The notes beneath the pieces were generated by a model. The model did no database searches. It was not told where the DNA came from and worked only from the letters and a program-made list of their open reading frames with translations. Of a DNA stretch of 64,000 bases, positions 17,826 to 29,061 are shown in pieces (within the stretch, counting starts at the first letter, position 1; the number at the start of each line of letters is the position of its first letter). A program made the translations under genes and the position numbers. The stretch is from UBA7803 sp034522075 (GTDB taxonomy: Bacteria > Pseudomonadota > Gammaproteobacteria > Pseudomonadales > Azotimanducaceae): positions 50,941 to 114,940 of the forward strand of contig JAXHLO010000003.1 in assembly GCA_034522075.1 (NCBI GenBank). The letters are read 5' to 3'.

Positions 17826-19676
17826 TCAGTCGTCGCCGCCGCGGTAAACCACCTGGCCGTCGACGATGGTGTAGAGCACCTTGGCCTCGAGCAGCCTGGC
17901 CGGATCTTCCCGGGCGGCTTCCACCAGGTTGGTGTCGAACACGGTGATGTCGGCCAGCTTGCCGGGTTCCAGCGTACCCTTGATGTCCTCTTCGAACGAC
18001 GCCCAGGCCGGCGCCCGGGTGTAGGCGTCGATGGCTTCCTCGATGGTCAGCCGCTGGCTCGGGAACCAGCCGCCCTCGGGCTCGCCGGACAGAGTCTGGC
18101 GCGCCACCGCGGCGTACAGGCCGTACACCGGGTTGAGATAGTAGCGTGCGGCGTTGGTGCCGGGCGAGTCGCTGCCGAACACCAGCACCGCGCCAGCGTC
18201 TTTGAGCTTGCGGAAGGCATAGGCGCCCTGGGAACGCTCGGCGCCGATGCGCTCCTCCATCCAGCGCATGTCGTCGGAGACGTGATAGGGGTTCACCTCG
18301 GCCACCAGGTTCAACTCGCCGAAGCGCGGAATGTCTTCGTCGCGCACCACCTGGGCGTGAATCACCCGCCAGCGATGGTCGGCGTCCACCATGTCGTGGC
18401 TCTTCAACACACGCTCGAAGATGTCGAGGATGATGCGGTTGCCCAGGTCGCCGATGGCGTGAATGTGCGGGGTGACGCCGGTGGGCAGCCAGGCTTCGAT
18501 GAGGCTTTCCATGGTGCCCGGCGGAAAGTCGCTGTAGTGGTCGTCCTCGTCCATGGAAAACGCGGCGCCTTCCTCGCCTTCCGGCAGCATCGGCGGGCGC
18601 AGGCGGCCGCGGTTCTCCGGGTCGTGGTCGTAGGGCTCGAAGAACATGGCGCTCGAGTTGCCCATGATGCCGTCGACCCAGCCCTTGTAGCCGATGAGCT
18701 TCAGCCAGTCGTCGCCGAACCCGCGGGACAGGCCCAGGCCGGCCACGTGTTCTACCTGAAAAATATTCGGCCGGATCATGATCCGCGCCGTGAGCTCGCC
18801 GTTGCGCTGCAGATGCTGATAGGCCATGACCTGCTCGGCGGAGCTCAGGTCCTGGATAGTGGTGACGCCCCCCTGCCGGGCTGCGTCGAGCACGGCGCGC
18901 ACGCCCACCAGGCGCTGCTCGAAGGGCATGGACGGAATCACGTCTTCCACCAGCGCCGCCGCGCTGCCGCGCAGAATTCCGGTGAGCCGGCCGTCGGCGT
19001 CCTTGTCGATCTCGCCGCCCATGGGATCCGCCGTCTCCGCGGTGATGCCGGCCAGATCCAGCGCCAGGCTGTTGGCCAGATACATGCTGCCGTCGAAACG
19101 CCGCAGCAGGACCGGATGCTCCGGCGTCACCGGGTCGATGAGATCACGGTGCGGGGTGAAGGGCCCTTGACTCTCAGTAGGAGCGATCTCCAGATCGCGA
19201 TCTGTATCAGCATTCTCCTGGTCGCGACTCCCCGCCGACCCCTGCCCCCACTGCTCATAAGCCCCCCAATCCCCACGCAGTATCCAACTCCCCTCGGGCA
19301 GCCTCTCTGTCGCCTCGACGACCCGTTCCACCAGCGCATCGGCGTCGTGCACATCCAGCAGATTCACCCCGGTGAGCAGGCGCCCCGTGGAATCCATGTG
19401 GACGTGGCCGTCGTTGAAACCCGGCGTGACGAAAGCGCCTTGCAGATCGATGACCTGGGTGTTCGGCCCCCGCGTCATCATGACCTCGCGGCGCCCGCCC
19501 ACGGCAAGAATACGGTTGCCGGTGATGGCCAGGGCCTCGGCCCACGGCTCGTCGGCCGAGACGGTATAGACGGCCGCGTTGCTGAGGATCACGTCGGCGT
19601 CGGATTGGGCCAGTGCAGGTGTTGCGGCCAGTGCCCAGGTCAGTGCCAGCGCCAGTGCTGTGGTGTGCGCGGTCAT
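17826..19676 (-). CDS. exported YtcJ-like amidohydrolase with in-frame REP insertion
   Basis: A 616-residue metal-dependent amidohydrolase (Amidohydro_3, YtcJ-like) with signal peptide (ALALTWALAATPALA). Metal ligands are GHVHMDS (about 90), HIHAIGD and HAQVV, and the Asp in VFGSDSPG; Lys may be in KLIGYKGWVDG. It likely hydrolyses a C-N bond of a small amide, carbamate or cyclic compound in the periplasm. At about residues 148-167 the protein has an extra stretch, GSRDQENADTDRDLEIAPTE, encoded by a REP palindrome (19177-19231) without frame loss. ATG 19676. Confidence 0.88.
   Translation of the reverse strand: MTAHTTALALALTWALAATPALAQSDADVILSNAAVYTVSADEPWAEALAITGNRILAVGGRREVMMTRGPNTQVIDLQGAFVTPGFNDGHVHMDSTGRLLTGVNLLDVHDADALVERVVEATERLPEGSWILRGDWGAYEQWGQGSAGSRDQENADTDRDLEIAPTESQGPFTPHRDLIDPVTPEHPVLLRRFDGSMYLANSLALDLAGITAETADPMGGEIDKDADGRLTGILRGSAAALVEDVIPSMPFEQRLVGVRAVLDAARQGGVTTIQDLSSAEQVMAYQHLQRNGELTARIMIRPNIFQVEHVAGLGLSRGFGDDWLKLIGYKGWVDGIMGNSSAMFFEPYDHDPENRGRLRPPMLPEGEEGAAFSMDEDDHYSDFPPGTMESLIEAWLPTGVTPHIHAIGDLGNRIILDIFERVLKSHDMVDADHRWRVIHAQVVRDEDIPRFGELNLVAEVNPYHVSDDMRWMEERIGAERSQGAYAFRKLKDAGAVLVFGSDSPGTNAARYYLNPVYGLYAAVARQTLSGEPEGGWFPSQRLTIEEAIDAYTRAPAWASFEEDIKGTLEPGKLADITVFDTNLVEAAREDPARLLEAKVLYTIVDGQVVYRGGDD
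19177..19231. repeat. REP-like palindrome D inside the amidohydrolase gene
   Basis: GTAGGAGCGATCTCCAGATC begins at 19177 and a degenerate opposite arm, TCCTGGTCGCGACTCC, ends near 19231. It is the same family as copies at 9951, 11449, 13322 and 29645, and is translated in the minus-strand gene as DRDLEIAPT, in the same frame as RGLEAAPT in ygiQ. Confidence 0.75.
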
Positions 19677-19953
19677 TCGATTTTCCTACTCAATAATTGA
19701 AACGATGGCGTCTTTACGTCGAAAAGTTCTTTACGTTGCCGCGGCTTGAGAGCGATTTCAATATGTTTCCAAAGTGATTCCGATCCGTTTCCGGATGATG
19801 TACCCTCGGGCTTACCTGCTTGGGCGGGGGATTTCCCAGCGTGGTTTCCCAACGTACGGGAGCATCGCTGGTCGAGTGTCCAGGTGGTATTGATTGGGGA
19901 GTAATAGAAGATTGCGCCACCAACTGGCGCATAGAACTTGGAGAGTACCTACC
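19677..19953. other. divergent intergenic region with repeated GTTTCC words
   Basis: This AT-richer gap separates the amidohydrolase (minus) from TonB receptor 1 (plus). It contains GTTTCC at three places near 19758, 19787 and 19842, and a GGAGAG ribosome-binding sequence before ATG 19954. No convincing gene is seen. Confidence 0.4.
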
Positions 19954-22801
19954 ATGGGTGAATTGAGAGATTCATTACTGCGAAGTGGTCATGGGCGCAT
20001 GCCGTCACGCCTCGGGCTTTCACTTTTAGTTGCGTCGTTGGCGCTTGCTGCAACGGGGCCCTCGGATGCAATTGCGGCAGCAGCACAGTCAGAAAACGGA
20101 GCTCGCGAGAGCGTCATCGAGGAACTCGTAGTCACCGGTACGCGACGACTTGGCCGTACCGTTGCAGATTCGCCGGCCCCCGTCGATGTGTTGAATGCCT
20201 CCGACTTGGAACGCCAGGGCGCCAGCGACATGAATGATCTCCTGCGCGCGACTGTGCCATCGTACAATGTCGATCGCTATCCGATCAGCGACGCGGCTAC
20301 TGTGGTGCGGCCGGCAACCCTCCGGGGCTTGCCGCCGGACGTGACTCTGGTGCTTGTCAACGGTAAGCGACGTCATCGGGCGGCGGTCATCGCCGAGCTT
20401 GGGAATGCACAAACGGCCGGGTCGCAGGGCAGAACGGACTTCACGGTGATTCCGACCCTGGCCCTCGATCAGGTGGAGGTATTGCGAGACGGTGCGGCTG
20501 CTCAATGCGGTGCGGACGCCATCGCCGCCAGGCGTCTTGAACTTTCGTCTCAAGGAGAACCGCGAGGGTATTACCTTTGCTTCCAAGTATGGTGAGTTCC
20601 AGGAAGGGGACGGTGCACTCATCGACGTGGGTGTGAATATCGGCCTGCCTCTCACCGAGAACGGTTCCATCAGCACCAGCGGCTCGGTTTCCGAGCAGGA
20701 CAAGACGGTTCGCTCGACGATTCGGAACGACACTCGCGCCCTTATCGATGCTGGCTATCAGGACGTGCCCTTGATCCAGGAATGGGGCAATCCGGACTAT
20801 GACGACAACTGGAAGTTTTTCACCAACGCTGGATTGGACCTGGGTAACGGCTTGGAGGCTTATGCTTTCGGCAATTACGCGGAAAAGAAGGTGCGTGGCG
20901 GTTTCTTCTACCGGGAAGTCACCGACGAACCCGGAACCTTCGTTAGCGGCGGTAACCGGTTGATCTTCGACGTTGCCGATCCCGAGGGTCTGTCGAGTAA
21001 CTGCCCGGTGACGCCCCAGGTCAGGCGATGCGACCAGCACCGGCAGAGTTCGCGGCCAGTCGCGATCTGCTCGCTCAGGTGGCTTCCGGGATCCGAATTG
21101 TTTTGCGTTCACCGAGTTCTTCCCCGGCGGTTTCAGTCGCGAACCTTTGGCGCCGACAATACGGACTGGTGGATGGTGCGCCGGCCGTCGCGCGGTGGAC
21201 GTCGATGCGGGTCTCGATGAGCTGATTCAACCTCGACTTCCGGCTTTCGGCTACGGCGTTCGAACGAATCCGAACTTGCTGCTGCAGAATACGGTGAACA
21301 ACACCCTGGGTCCGGACAGCCCTCTGGAGTTCGATCTGGGCTCCTATATCCAGCGTGAAACCAATGTGCGCTCAATGCCAGTCCTATCCGCTGGATACTG
21401 GGGTGTTCGCCTCGCCGCTGGGGACGTCGCCTTCGGCGCGGGGTGGCGGGCCGTGGGGAACTGGGGATGCGTGCGGGTCAGGAGGAGTCCTGGGTTTGCA
21501 GGCCGCGTTTACCTCTGCCGGAGCTTGCCCGGAGCTGACAGCGGTCCGCAGGATTTTCGCGCCGCTCAGGCCGGTGTGTCCGGCCGGAAAATGTGGCGCT
21601 GCATGTAGACCTCGAGGCGGACGTCACTGACCGTCCTCGTTGGTCGGGATTGCTGCCCGCTATCAAGGACTTCAGGACACTCGGCAGAACGGCATGGCTG
21701 CAAGGCTCAGGTGCGCTACGGTTTTCGTCGAGAATCCAGGGAGGTGCTCTGATTGACCTCGGCGGTACGGGGCGCCCTCTTCCACAGGTCTCCGGGCGCC
21801 GACTCCCGGCCAGCGGCAGGGCTACGTGAGGTCGCGCCGGTGACCGATGCTAACGGTGGTGCTGGTGGTGGCAGATTCACGCCGACCAACCCGATCGCGC
21901 CTGCCGCTGGGCGCCGAGCCGCTGCAGCCGGAGGAACGCTGACGACCTGTCGTTGGGTGTCGTCTTGTCGCCACTTCGACAAGATCGGGGTGCCTGCCAG
22001 GCTGTTTCGAGGTCAAAGCTTTACGAAGACCGGATCTCGCTTGGTGGTGACCTTGAAGTCGGCAAGAGCCGGGTCAGACGGCGTGCTGGGTCCGGACAGC
22101 CCGCTGTTCGATCCTGCCAACCCGGGCCGGACCGTAGCCGAGGCGCTCGAGTCGATCGGTGTCCCTGGCGCCAGCGCCTTCCGGCGATCAAGTTCTTCGC
22201 GAACGGTTTGGATACCACTACTACGGGGTTCGATATTGTTGCGACTATGGACCAGAACTGGGGTGACTTCGGCGATACCAACCTCTCGGTGGCCTTCAAC
22301 CATACCGAGACGGAAGTAGACAGCTTCAGCTCGCGGATCCCGATGACCCGACGGAAGGAGTGGTGATCGACCGCCGAGCGGGTCATCGAACTCGAAAACT
22401 TCAACCCTGAGGATCGCTGGGTGATCACCGCCAACCACTATCTCGGCGACTGGCGGTTCATGGTTCGGGCTAGCTATTACGACGAGTGGGTGGATTCCGG
22501 TGGTGGCCGTTTCGACACCTTCGGCTTTAGCCCAGCTTGTCAGAACAACCTGCCGCCAGAGGAGCGTCTGGACGAGTGCTATGGTGACCAGTGGCTCGTC
22601 GACTTGGAGATTGGCTACACGCTGAGCTCGCGGTACCGGTTTACCGTGGGCGCCGAGAATGTCTTTGACGAGGTCCCGGAAGAGGAATTCGACATGGCGT
22701 CGCAGTTCTTCTCCGGGTGATCCCTACCCGACCGGTTCGCCGTTTGGGTTCAACGGAGACGTTCTACTACGCGCGTTTTCCAGGCTGACTTGGATTACTG
22801 A
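19954..22801 (+). pseudogene. TonB-dependent receptor 1, multiply frameshifted
   Basis: An outer-membrane TonB-dependent receptor spread over at least five frame segments. The N-terminus has a signal peptide and the TonB box/plug start SVIEELVVTGTRRLGRTVAD, then DLLRATVPSYNVDRYPISD, LVNGKRRHRAAV and DQVEVLRDGAAAQCGADAIA (usually YGSDAIAG). Barrel strands are seen as NIGLPLTENGSISTSG, LEAYAFGNYAEKKVRGGFFY, ANHYLGDWRFMVRASYYDEW and YRFTVGAENVFD. The end reads as YYARFQADLDY stop only after an indel, the expected aromatic C-terminus. Full length would be normal for the family (about 900). It is either decayed or badly sequenced. Confidence 0.75.
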
Positions 22802-22820
22802 CCAGAGGCCAAGACGTTTA

Positions 22821-22848
22821 GAAGGCGCCTTCGGGCGCCTTCTTCTTA
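22821..22848 (+). terminator. intrinsic terminator after TonB receptor 1
   Basis: GAAGGCGCC, loop TTCG, GGCGCCTTC, then TTCTTA: a 9-bp perfect stem with a UUCG tetraloop 20 bases after the receptor stop. A group II intron-like GTGCG begins at 22849, immediately after it. Confidence 0.9.
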
Positions 22849-23170
22849 GTGCGCCGGGCATGGCGCGCAGCGCCATGACTGGCGCTGGATAACCGGCAAG
22901 CGAAAGCGAACCGGGAAGTGACTAGGAGGTGAAAGTCCTCTGGTGGTCCTGGTGGACGGGAGGATCCCCTAGCCGCACAGCAACTGCCCTGGCAGAGGGT
23001 AATGAGCGGATTCTGAGCACCCCGACGTTGGGGGATCGCCGGATCCAGCAGGGTTTGTTGCAGAGTCCGCAAAAATCTTCGCCCCCTGGTCTTGCGATGG
23101 GGCGCTGCATGCATCTTGGTCGGTGGAATTAAGGAGGCCTACCGATGGGCAGGAGGGCCAGCGGGGGAGC
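22849..23170 (+). mobile_element. 5' fragment of a class C-like group II intron
   Basis: The segment starts with GTGCG (group II 5' consensus GUGYG) right after an intrinsic terminator, the usual target of class C introns. It contains GAGGTGAAAGTCCTC, CCCCTAGCCGC, GAGCACCCCGACGTTGGGG and GGATCCAGCAGG, words typical of the intron's pre-ORF region, and then AAGGAGGCCTACCG before ATG 23145 (MGRRASGG), the expected start of the maturase leader. The reading frame ends at 23222 inside the next gene; no reverse transcriptase, domain V or 3' end is present. The right junction is near 23165-23180, at the 3' end of the GtrA domain gene. It is a dead remnant. Confidence 0.65.
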
Positions 23171-23173
23171 CGC

Positions 23174-24343
23174 TTACCTGATATCTCTGGCGCAACCCGG
23201 CTGGTGCCGGAACGTCCAGTAGCTGTTGGCGAAATAGTTCACCAGACTGCCGGGGGCGATGGCGATGGCCTGGTGGAGCAGAGGTGAGCCTGTGGGAAAC
23301 ACCATGGACAGCAGCACGAACGTCGAAAAGCTGATACCCAGGGTCAGCACCGAGACGGCGTTGAACTTCAGGCCTCTGATGCGTTTGCGCGACGTCATGG
23401 TGCGGTGGCGGAATGTCCAGTAGTTGTTCAGCAGAAAGTTCCAGACTATGGATAGTTCGATGGCGACGGCCGAGGCCAGACATTTGTGCAGGCCGAGTTC
23501 CAGCAGCGCCGCGAAGGCGCCCAGATTCACGGCAACGCCGGTCGAGTCCGGTCAGCACGAACTTGATGAAGGTCTTGTGGCTCTGCAGGCGCAGCCACCA
23601 GATATGCACGAAAAATTCGGCGGCATCGTGCCAGCTCAGCTTGGTCTCGCCGTGGCGGCGGTCGTCGAACGCGATGGGAATTTCCCGGATGCGTGCGCCG
23701 CTGCTTGCCAGTGCATGCAGCAGGGCCACCTGAAAGACGTAGCCCTGGATGGGAATCCGCTGCACTTCGGCTCGTCGCAGGGCGTTCGTCCGGATGGCTT
23801 TGAACCCGGCCGTGCAGTCGCGCACTCCAGGCAACCCGGCCACGTAACGGGCGAACAGGTTGCCGCCCGGGAGAGCAGGCGGCGCTGCCAGCTCCAGGCG
23901 TCATCCACCTGGCCGCCGGCCACGTAGCGGCTGCCGATGACGAGGTCGGTGTTCTCATCGAGCGCTTCGAGCAGCCGTACGCTGTCCCCCGGGCGATGCG
24001 AGAAGTCGGCGTCCATCTGTACCACCACGTCCGGCCGGTAATGCTCCAGGGCATGGGCAAAGCCGCGAATGCAGGACATCACCGAGCCCGCGGCGCGGGC
24101 CTTCGAGCAGATGGATGCGTGCGTGCTGCTGCGCGAGCTCACGAACCCGGGCGCCGGTGCCGTCAGGGGAGTGATCGTCCACGACAAGCACTGTGCACGT
24201 GCCATTGCGGACGGTTGCTGAAGGTTGCTAGCAGCGCCTGGAGCAGTTGTGTAATGTTGGCCGCTTCGTTGAACGTGGGGATGACGAAACGCGCGCGCGA
24301 TGCCGGTCCACTGAACCTTCCCTGTAGCGCCTCGACTCTCCAT
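23174..24343 (-). pseudogene. GT2 polyprenol-phosphate mannosyl/glucosyltransferase fused to GtrA domain, frameshifted
   Basis: The parts in order are RARFVIPTFNEAANITQLLQ, a mid-segment with VVDDHSPDGTGARV, DVVVQMDADFSHRPGDSVRL (DxD), LVIGSRYVAGGQVDDAW, DCTAGFKAIRTNALRR and GETKLSWHDAAEFF, then a GtrA-like membrane domain with LNNYWTFRHR and FANSYWTFRHQ. This is the DPM1-type architecture that loads sugars on polyprenyl phosphate. At least three frameshifts (about 23525, 23870, 24060-24200) break it. The stop is immediately beside the intron fragment. It is divergent from the PMT-like gene (39 bases apart), so the pair likely served glycan modification. Confidence 0.7.
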
Positions 24344-24382
24344 CGCCCCGGTTATACCGGAGGGCCCGGGGAAAGTCATGAC

Positions 24383-25779
24383 ATGGCCTGCGGCGCTCTG
24401 GTTCTGGCGCTGCTGGCGTTCTACCTGGTGCCGGATCTGGTCACTCGGGGCCTCGCCCTGGACGGTCTGGTCTACGCCAGCATCGCCCAGCAACTGGCCC
24501 AGGGCGCAGGCGGATTCTGGGCGCTTCCCCACTACGACGGCTCTCCGGGGGCGTTTCTGGAACACCCGCCGCTCGGCATCTGGCTGCTTGCGCAGTGGAT
24601 GCGCCTGGTGGGTGATGCATTCTGGGCCGAGAAGGCCTATGCCGGTCTTTGTACCCTGGCCTGCTTCGGCCTGACGGGCCTGCTCTGGCGCGGCAGCCAC
24701 CGCGGCCGGCTCTACGCGGTGGTGGCCCTGGCTGCTGCTTGCCGTCATGCCCGTGGCGGCCTGCGCGCTGGAAGAACAACTATCTGGAGTCCGCCCTGGT
24801 GCTGGCAGCCCTGCTGGCGGTGTGGGCGGGCTGGCGGTTGATTCGCTCGTCGCTTTCAGCCTGGGCCTTTGCCGGCTGGTCGATGCTGCTGGCCGGCGGC
24901 GTTTTCGCCGGGCTGTTGATCAAGGGCCCGGTGGGCCTTTACCCCGCTGGCGGCGCCGCTCGTGTTCGCGGTGTTCGAGCCGGCCCGCCGCCCGGGCGAT
25001 CACCCGGATCGCCCGCTGCAGCGGCCTTTGGTCTGACCCGGTCGATACCGGCCGCGCGGCCGTCGTGTGCCTGTCTGGCCCTGTCGCCGGCCCACGCCTG
25101 ATGCGCGGCAGGCGCTTGCCGCCTGGTGGCAGAATCAGGTCGTGGCCAGCATCGCTGCGGACCGCCCGGTGGTTCAGCGGCCGCCTCTATCGACCTCGGC
25201 AATATGGCGCGGAACCTGCTGCCGCCGGCGTTGCTGACCGGGCTGGTTCTGTGGCGCTGGGGGCGGTGGCCCGCTCAGGGCCGGGTCTGGGCCCTGCTGT
25301 TGCTGGGAGCAGCCGCGTCAGTGCCGTTGCTGCTGAGCGCGCGTCAGTTCAAGCACTATCTGCTGCCCGCCTTGCCGTTGTTCGCGCTGGGCCTGGGCTT
25401 GCTGGCGCAGCCGGCAGGCCATTGGCGTATCCGGCCGGCGGCTGTCTGGAGTCTTGCCGGCCTGGCGTTGCTCGGCGTGCTGCTGCGCGGTTACTGGTTT
25501 TTCGGCACCATCGGCGACGACCGTGACGAGCAGGCACTGGCTGCTGAGGTTGCCGCCGCACTCCCGGCCGGCGCAGCGCTGCGCTGGTGTCCTGAGCTGT
25601 CCGATGAATACGCGGCGCGCGCCTATCTGATGCGTGATCATGGAATTTCCAGCACGACAGGTCCTGTACCGTTGGAGGTGGCTGACAACACTTGGAGCTT
25701 GTGTGAGGGTAAGGAATCCGCAACCGGATTGCGTATTTCCTGCGAGGTCTATCTGTATCGCCCTGCGCCCGCTCATTGA
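24383..25779 (+). pseudogene. GT39/ArnT-like dolichyl-phosphate-mannose-protein mannosyltransferase, frameshifted
   Basis: An integral membrane glycosyltransferase with LALDGLVYASIAQQLAQG, GSPGAFLEHPPLGIWLLAQW (the Glu-His-Pro-Pro motif of GT-C enzymes), WAEKAYAGLC, NNYLESALVLAALLAVW, LIKGPVGLYP and RQFKHYLLPALPLFALG. Segments sit in different frames, with shifts near 24745-24775, 24945 and 25100-25200. About 460 codons, compared with about 500 for the family. It would transfer a sugar from polyprenyl phosphate, produced by the divergent neighbour, to a periplasmic acceptor. Confidence 0.7.
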
Positions 25780-25867
25780 TCGCGTGTATCGGGCCCACTC
25801 TGGTGTCCTGTCCCCGGTCGATTGTCCTACCGTTGGGCTAACAGGCTTGTTTTTGATCCCGATCATC

Positions 25868-25895
25868 TTGAACCCAGTCGCTTTTACAGGATAAT
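25868..25895 (+). promoter_or_regulatory. sigma70-type promoter before TonB receptor 2
   Basis: TTGAAC (25868-25873), 16 bases, then GATAAT (25890-25895), about 66 bases upstream of the ATG at 25962. A TTCCCA/TGGGAA inverted repeat (25901-25931) lies just downstream, in the 5' leader. The ribosome-binding site AGGGGAGAG precedes the start. Confidence 0.5.
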
Positions 25896-25961
25896 AACTG
25901 TTCCCAGATCCCCCTAAGAGCGGGTTGGGAATAAAAATCAGCAGTACAAGGGGAGAGTGAT

Positions 25962-28900
25962 ATGAAGCTTCGCAGTATGCGGTGTCGCTTCATCGCGACC
26001 ATGGGAGCGGCGGCCTGCCTGAGCGCAGCGTTGTCCATGCCCATGATGGCCCAAGAGGGCGTTATCGAAGAAATCGTGGTTACCGGTTCCTACATCCGGC
26101 GCACTACGGCAGATTCACCATCACCGTTGACGGTAATCGACCGGGCCCAGATCGAGCAGACCGGCGCCATCGAGATCGCCGATGTCGTCAACAGGATGAC
26201 CTTCAACTCCGGTTCAACCAACCAGACCAACGCCTTCTCCGGCGGCGACAACTCCACCGGCCAGACCAATATCAACCTGCGCAACCTGGGCCTGGGCTCT
26301 ACGCTGGTGCTGGTCAACGGCAAGCGGTTCGTGTCGACCAACACCGACTCCGGTGGTAACGCCTACGTCAACATGTCGACCCTGGTGCCGTCCATTGCAT
26401 TGCAGCGGGTCGAGGTGGTGAAAGACGGGGCGTCCGCCCTGTACGGCTCAGATGCCGTTGCCGGCGTGGTGAACTTCATCACCCGCGACAATTTCGACGG
26501 CATGGAACTCATGTTCGACGCCCGCAGCGATCAGGAGAGCTGGGAGCAGGACGACTATACCTTTGCCGGCATCTGGGGCGTGTCCAGCGATCGGGGCCAC
26601 ATCACCGTGGCGGCCGAATATCTGGAGCGCAAAGGGTTGCAGATCGACGACCGCTATGACGACTTTGGCGGTACCGGCGTGTCCACGTTGGGTAATCCTG
26701 GCACCTTCGTCCCGAACGTTACCGAGGGGTCGGCAGCGTCCGCTCCAGTTGCCCCGGGTTCGACCACGGCTCTCGGCACGGCTGCGTTCGTAGTCGGCGG
26801 TGGTGGCGGGCTGGGTGATCTGGCATCGCGAATTGGCTGCCAGCCAGCATCGTCAATCCTTCCGTTCACCGCTGAGCGGATCACCATTGGCCGGCAGTGC
26901 CCTGGAAGGTTCCGGCGGCTGCATCTACGATTTCTCACCGTTCTTCAATCTGGTGGGGGAAGAGACGCGTTTCCTTACCCAGATAAGCGGCGAATACGAC
27001 CTCTCCGATACCATGCAGTTCTATGGTGAGGTGAGCTTCAGCGACCAGCGGTTCGAGCGCGGTAACTCACTGTTTCCGCTGGTTCGATTTCCTCAGCTAC
27101 CGGTCGATAACCCGGGTGTCCAGAACGACCTGGCTCGGCGCGCCGCCAACCTGGCAGCATCCGGGTCACCGCTTGCTCCCGCTGCAGGCCTGTCGACAGC
27201 GCCTGGACAGTTCGACGACGTCACCTTCTTCGGCCGGGCTCTCGGCTTCACGCCGGATGATACGGGCAGCGATCTGCGTCCAGTTGATACGGACACCCGG
27301 GAGTTCTCCAGCGTGTACCGCGGCATTCTCGGTGTGACCGGCGACATCAACGCCGAGAGCAACTGGATCTGCACGACATTCGCCGACCCACAGCGAGCGG
27401 GACAATCAAGCCCGCGGCACCGATACGAACCAGCAGAATCTGCAGAATGCCATCCGCGGTTTCGGCGGGCCCGATTGTATTGCCTCAGCGCCGGGCCAGG
27501 CTCCGGGCGAAGGGGCATGTGAATACTACAATCCATACTTCAGCTCGTTCTTCACTCCCGACGGGAGCCGACAGACCGATCCCGATCTGGTCAACTCCCC
27601 GGAGCTGATCAACTGGATGGTGGGCGAATCCGTTCCAACACGGAAACCAAGCAGACCGTGCTGGACATGGTGTTCACCGGCGATCTGATGGAGATGCCCA
27701 ACGGCCTGCCCATCGGTATGGCTGTAGGGTTCAATGGCGCCGCGACGAGGTGTTCTTCGATGCCGACGACACTTCCAACGCCAACGGCTTCTCGTTCATC
27801 TTCGGCGCCCGAGGATTTCGAGGGCAAAGAGAACGTCTACGCAGCCTTCGTCGAACTGGCGGTGCCGGTAACCGAGCAACTTGATCTGCAGATCGCCGGC
27901 CGCTACGAAGAGTTCGACGTGCTGGACGACAACACCTTCGATCCGAAGATCACGGCCATGTTCCGCGCGACCGAAGATCTGACGCTGCGGGCGTCCGCCG
28001 GCACGTCGTTCCGCGTGGGATCGCTCGTGCAGCGTTTCGGGAGCTCCACACAGCTCATCAACATTGCCGATCCTTATTCAGGCGCCAGCCTGGCCTTCCG
28101 GCCGGAAATTGCTCAGGGCAATGCGAACCTGTCTCCTGAAGAAGCAGTTACCTGGAACGTGGGCTTCTCGCGGCACCGAGCCAGGGCCCCCTGGAAGGTC
28201 TGAGCGTGGACCTCGACTACTACGACTATAACTACGATGATCTCATCACCCGCCCGGGCGGTTCTGAGCTCATCGCCCAGGACATTGCCCTGCGCTGCCC
28301 CCAGGGGCTCAACACCGATCCGGCGGACGGTCCGCTCTGCGGTGTTCAGCCGGGCGGTGACATCGCCGGGTTCGATCCGAATGGGGGCCTGAACGATCAG
28401 GTCATCCGTGACGACGAAGGTAACTTCCTGCGGACCACGCCGAGCTTCACCAATGCCCAGGAGCTGCAGACGTCGGGTCTGGATTTCCGCATTGGCTATC
28501 AGTGGGCTACGGACACGCTGGGCCTGTTCGATATGGCGGTCCAGGCTAGCTGGACCAACGAGTACGAGATCACCGACACCAATGGCGTTACCACCGACGG
28601 TGTGGGTAAGCGGAATGCCGAATACGGTGATCGGCCGCTCGTTGCCCGAGTGGAAAGCCAACTGGTCGCTGGCCTGGCAGAAAGACTCGCCACAGCGCTT
28701 ACACCCTGGTGCGATACATCGATGCCCTACCAGGATGATCAGCCTGTGCAGATGGCCGATCTGGATGGCGACGGCGAGGCGGAGCCGGCCTGTGTGGGCA
28801 GCTGCCTGCGGGCCACCAATTTCGGCATCAGCAATCTGCTGGATGACCGGATCAACAGCTTCACCACGGTGGATGTGCAATACAGCTATGAGTTGCCGGC

Positions 28901-29057
28901 CTGGGGGATTCAACAGGAAGGCAGCCGCATCTCCATCGGTGGGCAGAACGTGTTCAACCGTACGCCGCCGAAGCTGAACTTTGACGGCGGGTTCGATCCG
29001 TTCACTCACGATTCCCGTGGGGCGATCTGGTATGCCCGTTACACCATGCAGATGTAA
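25962..29057 (+). pseudogene. TonB-dependent receptor 2, frameshifted
   Basis: A receptor with signal peptide (CLSAALSMPMMAQ), TonB-box/plug start EGVIEEIVVTGSYIRRTTAD, RNLGLGSTLVLVNGKRF and VEVVKDGASALYGSDAVAGV. Barrel segments are EKGLQIDDRYDDFGG-like and FLTQISGEYDLSDTMQFYGE, ENVYAAFVELAVPVTEQLDL, GRYEEFDVLDDNTFDPKITA and DLDYYDYNYDDLI. It ends at RGAIWYARYTMQM. The first 900 bases are clean; shifts fall near 26860, 27370-27530, 27630-27790 and 28190. Homologues of this subtype (LVNGKRF, GSDAVAGVVNF) are about 950-1000 residues, so nearly all the gene is present. It may import siderophores, vitamin B12 or oligomers; the ligand is unknown. Confidence 0.75.
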
Positions 29058-29061
29058 ACCG

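Noticed and set aside
17640..19700. 686-codon open frame on the plus strand
   Set aside because: It is the antisense shadow of the amidohydrolase and propeller genes in GC-rich DNA; no domain, and the minus-strand frames carry clear family motifs.
19714..19932. 72-codon minus frame before TonB receptor 1
   Set aside because: No homology, poor codon pattern, and it occupies the likely promoter region.
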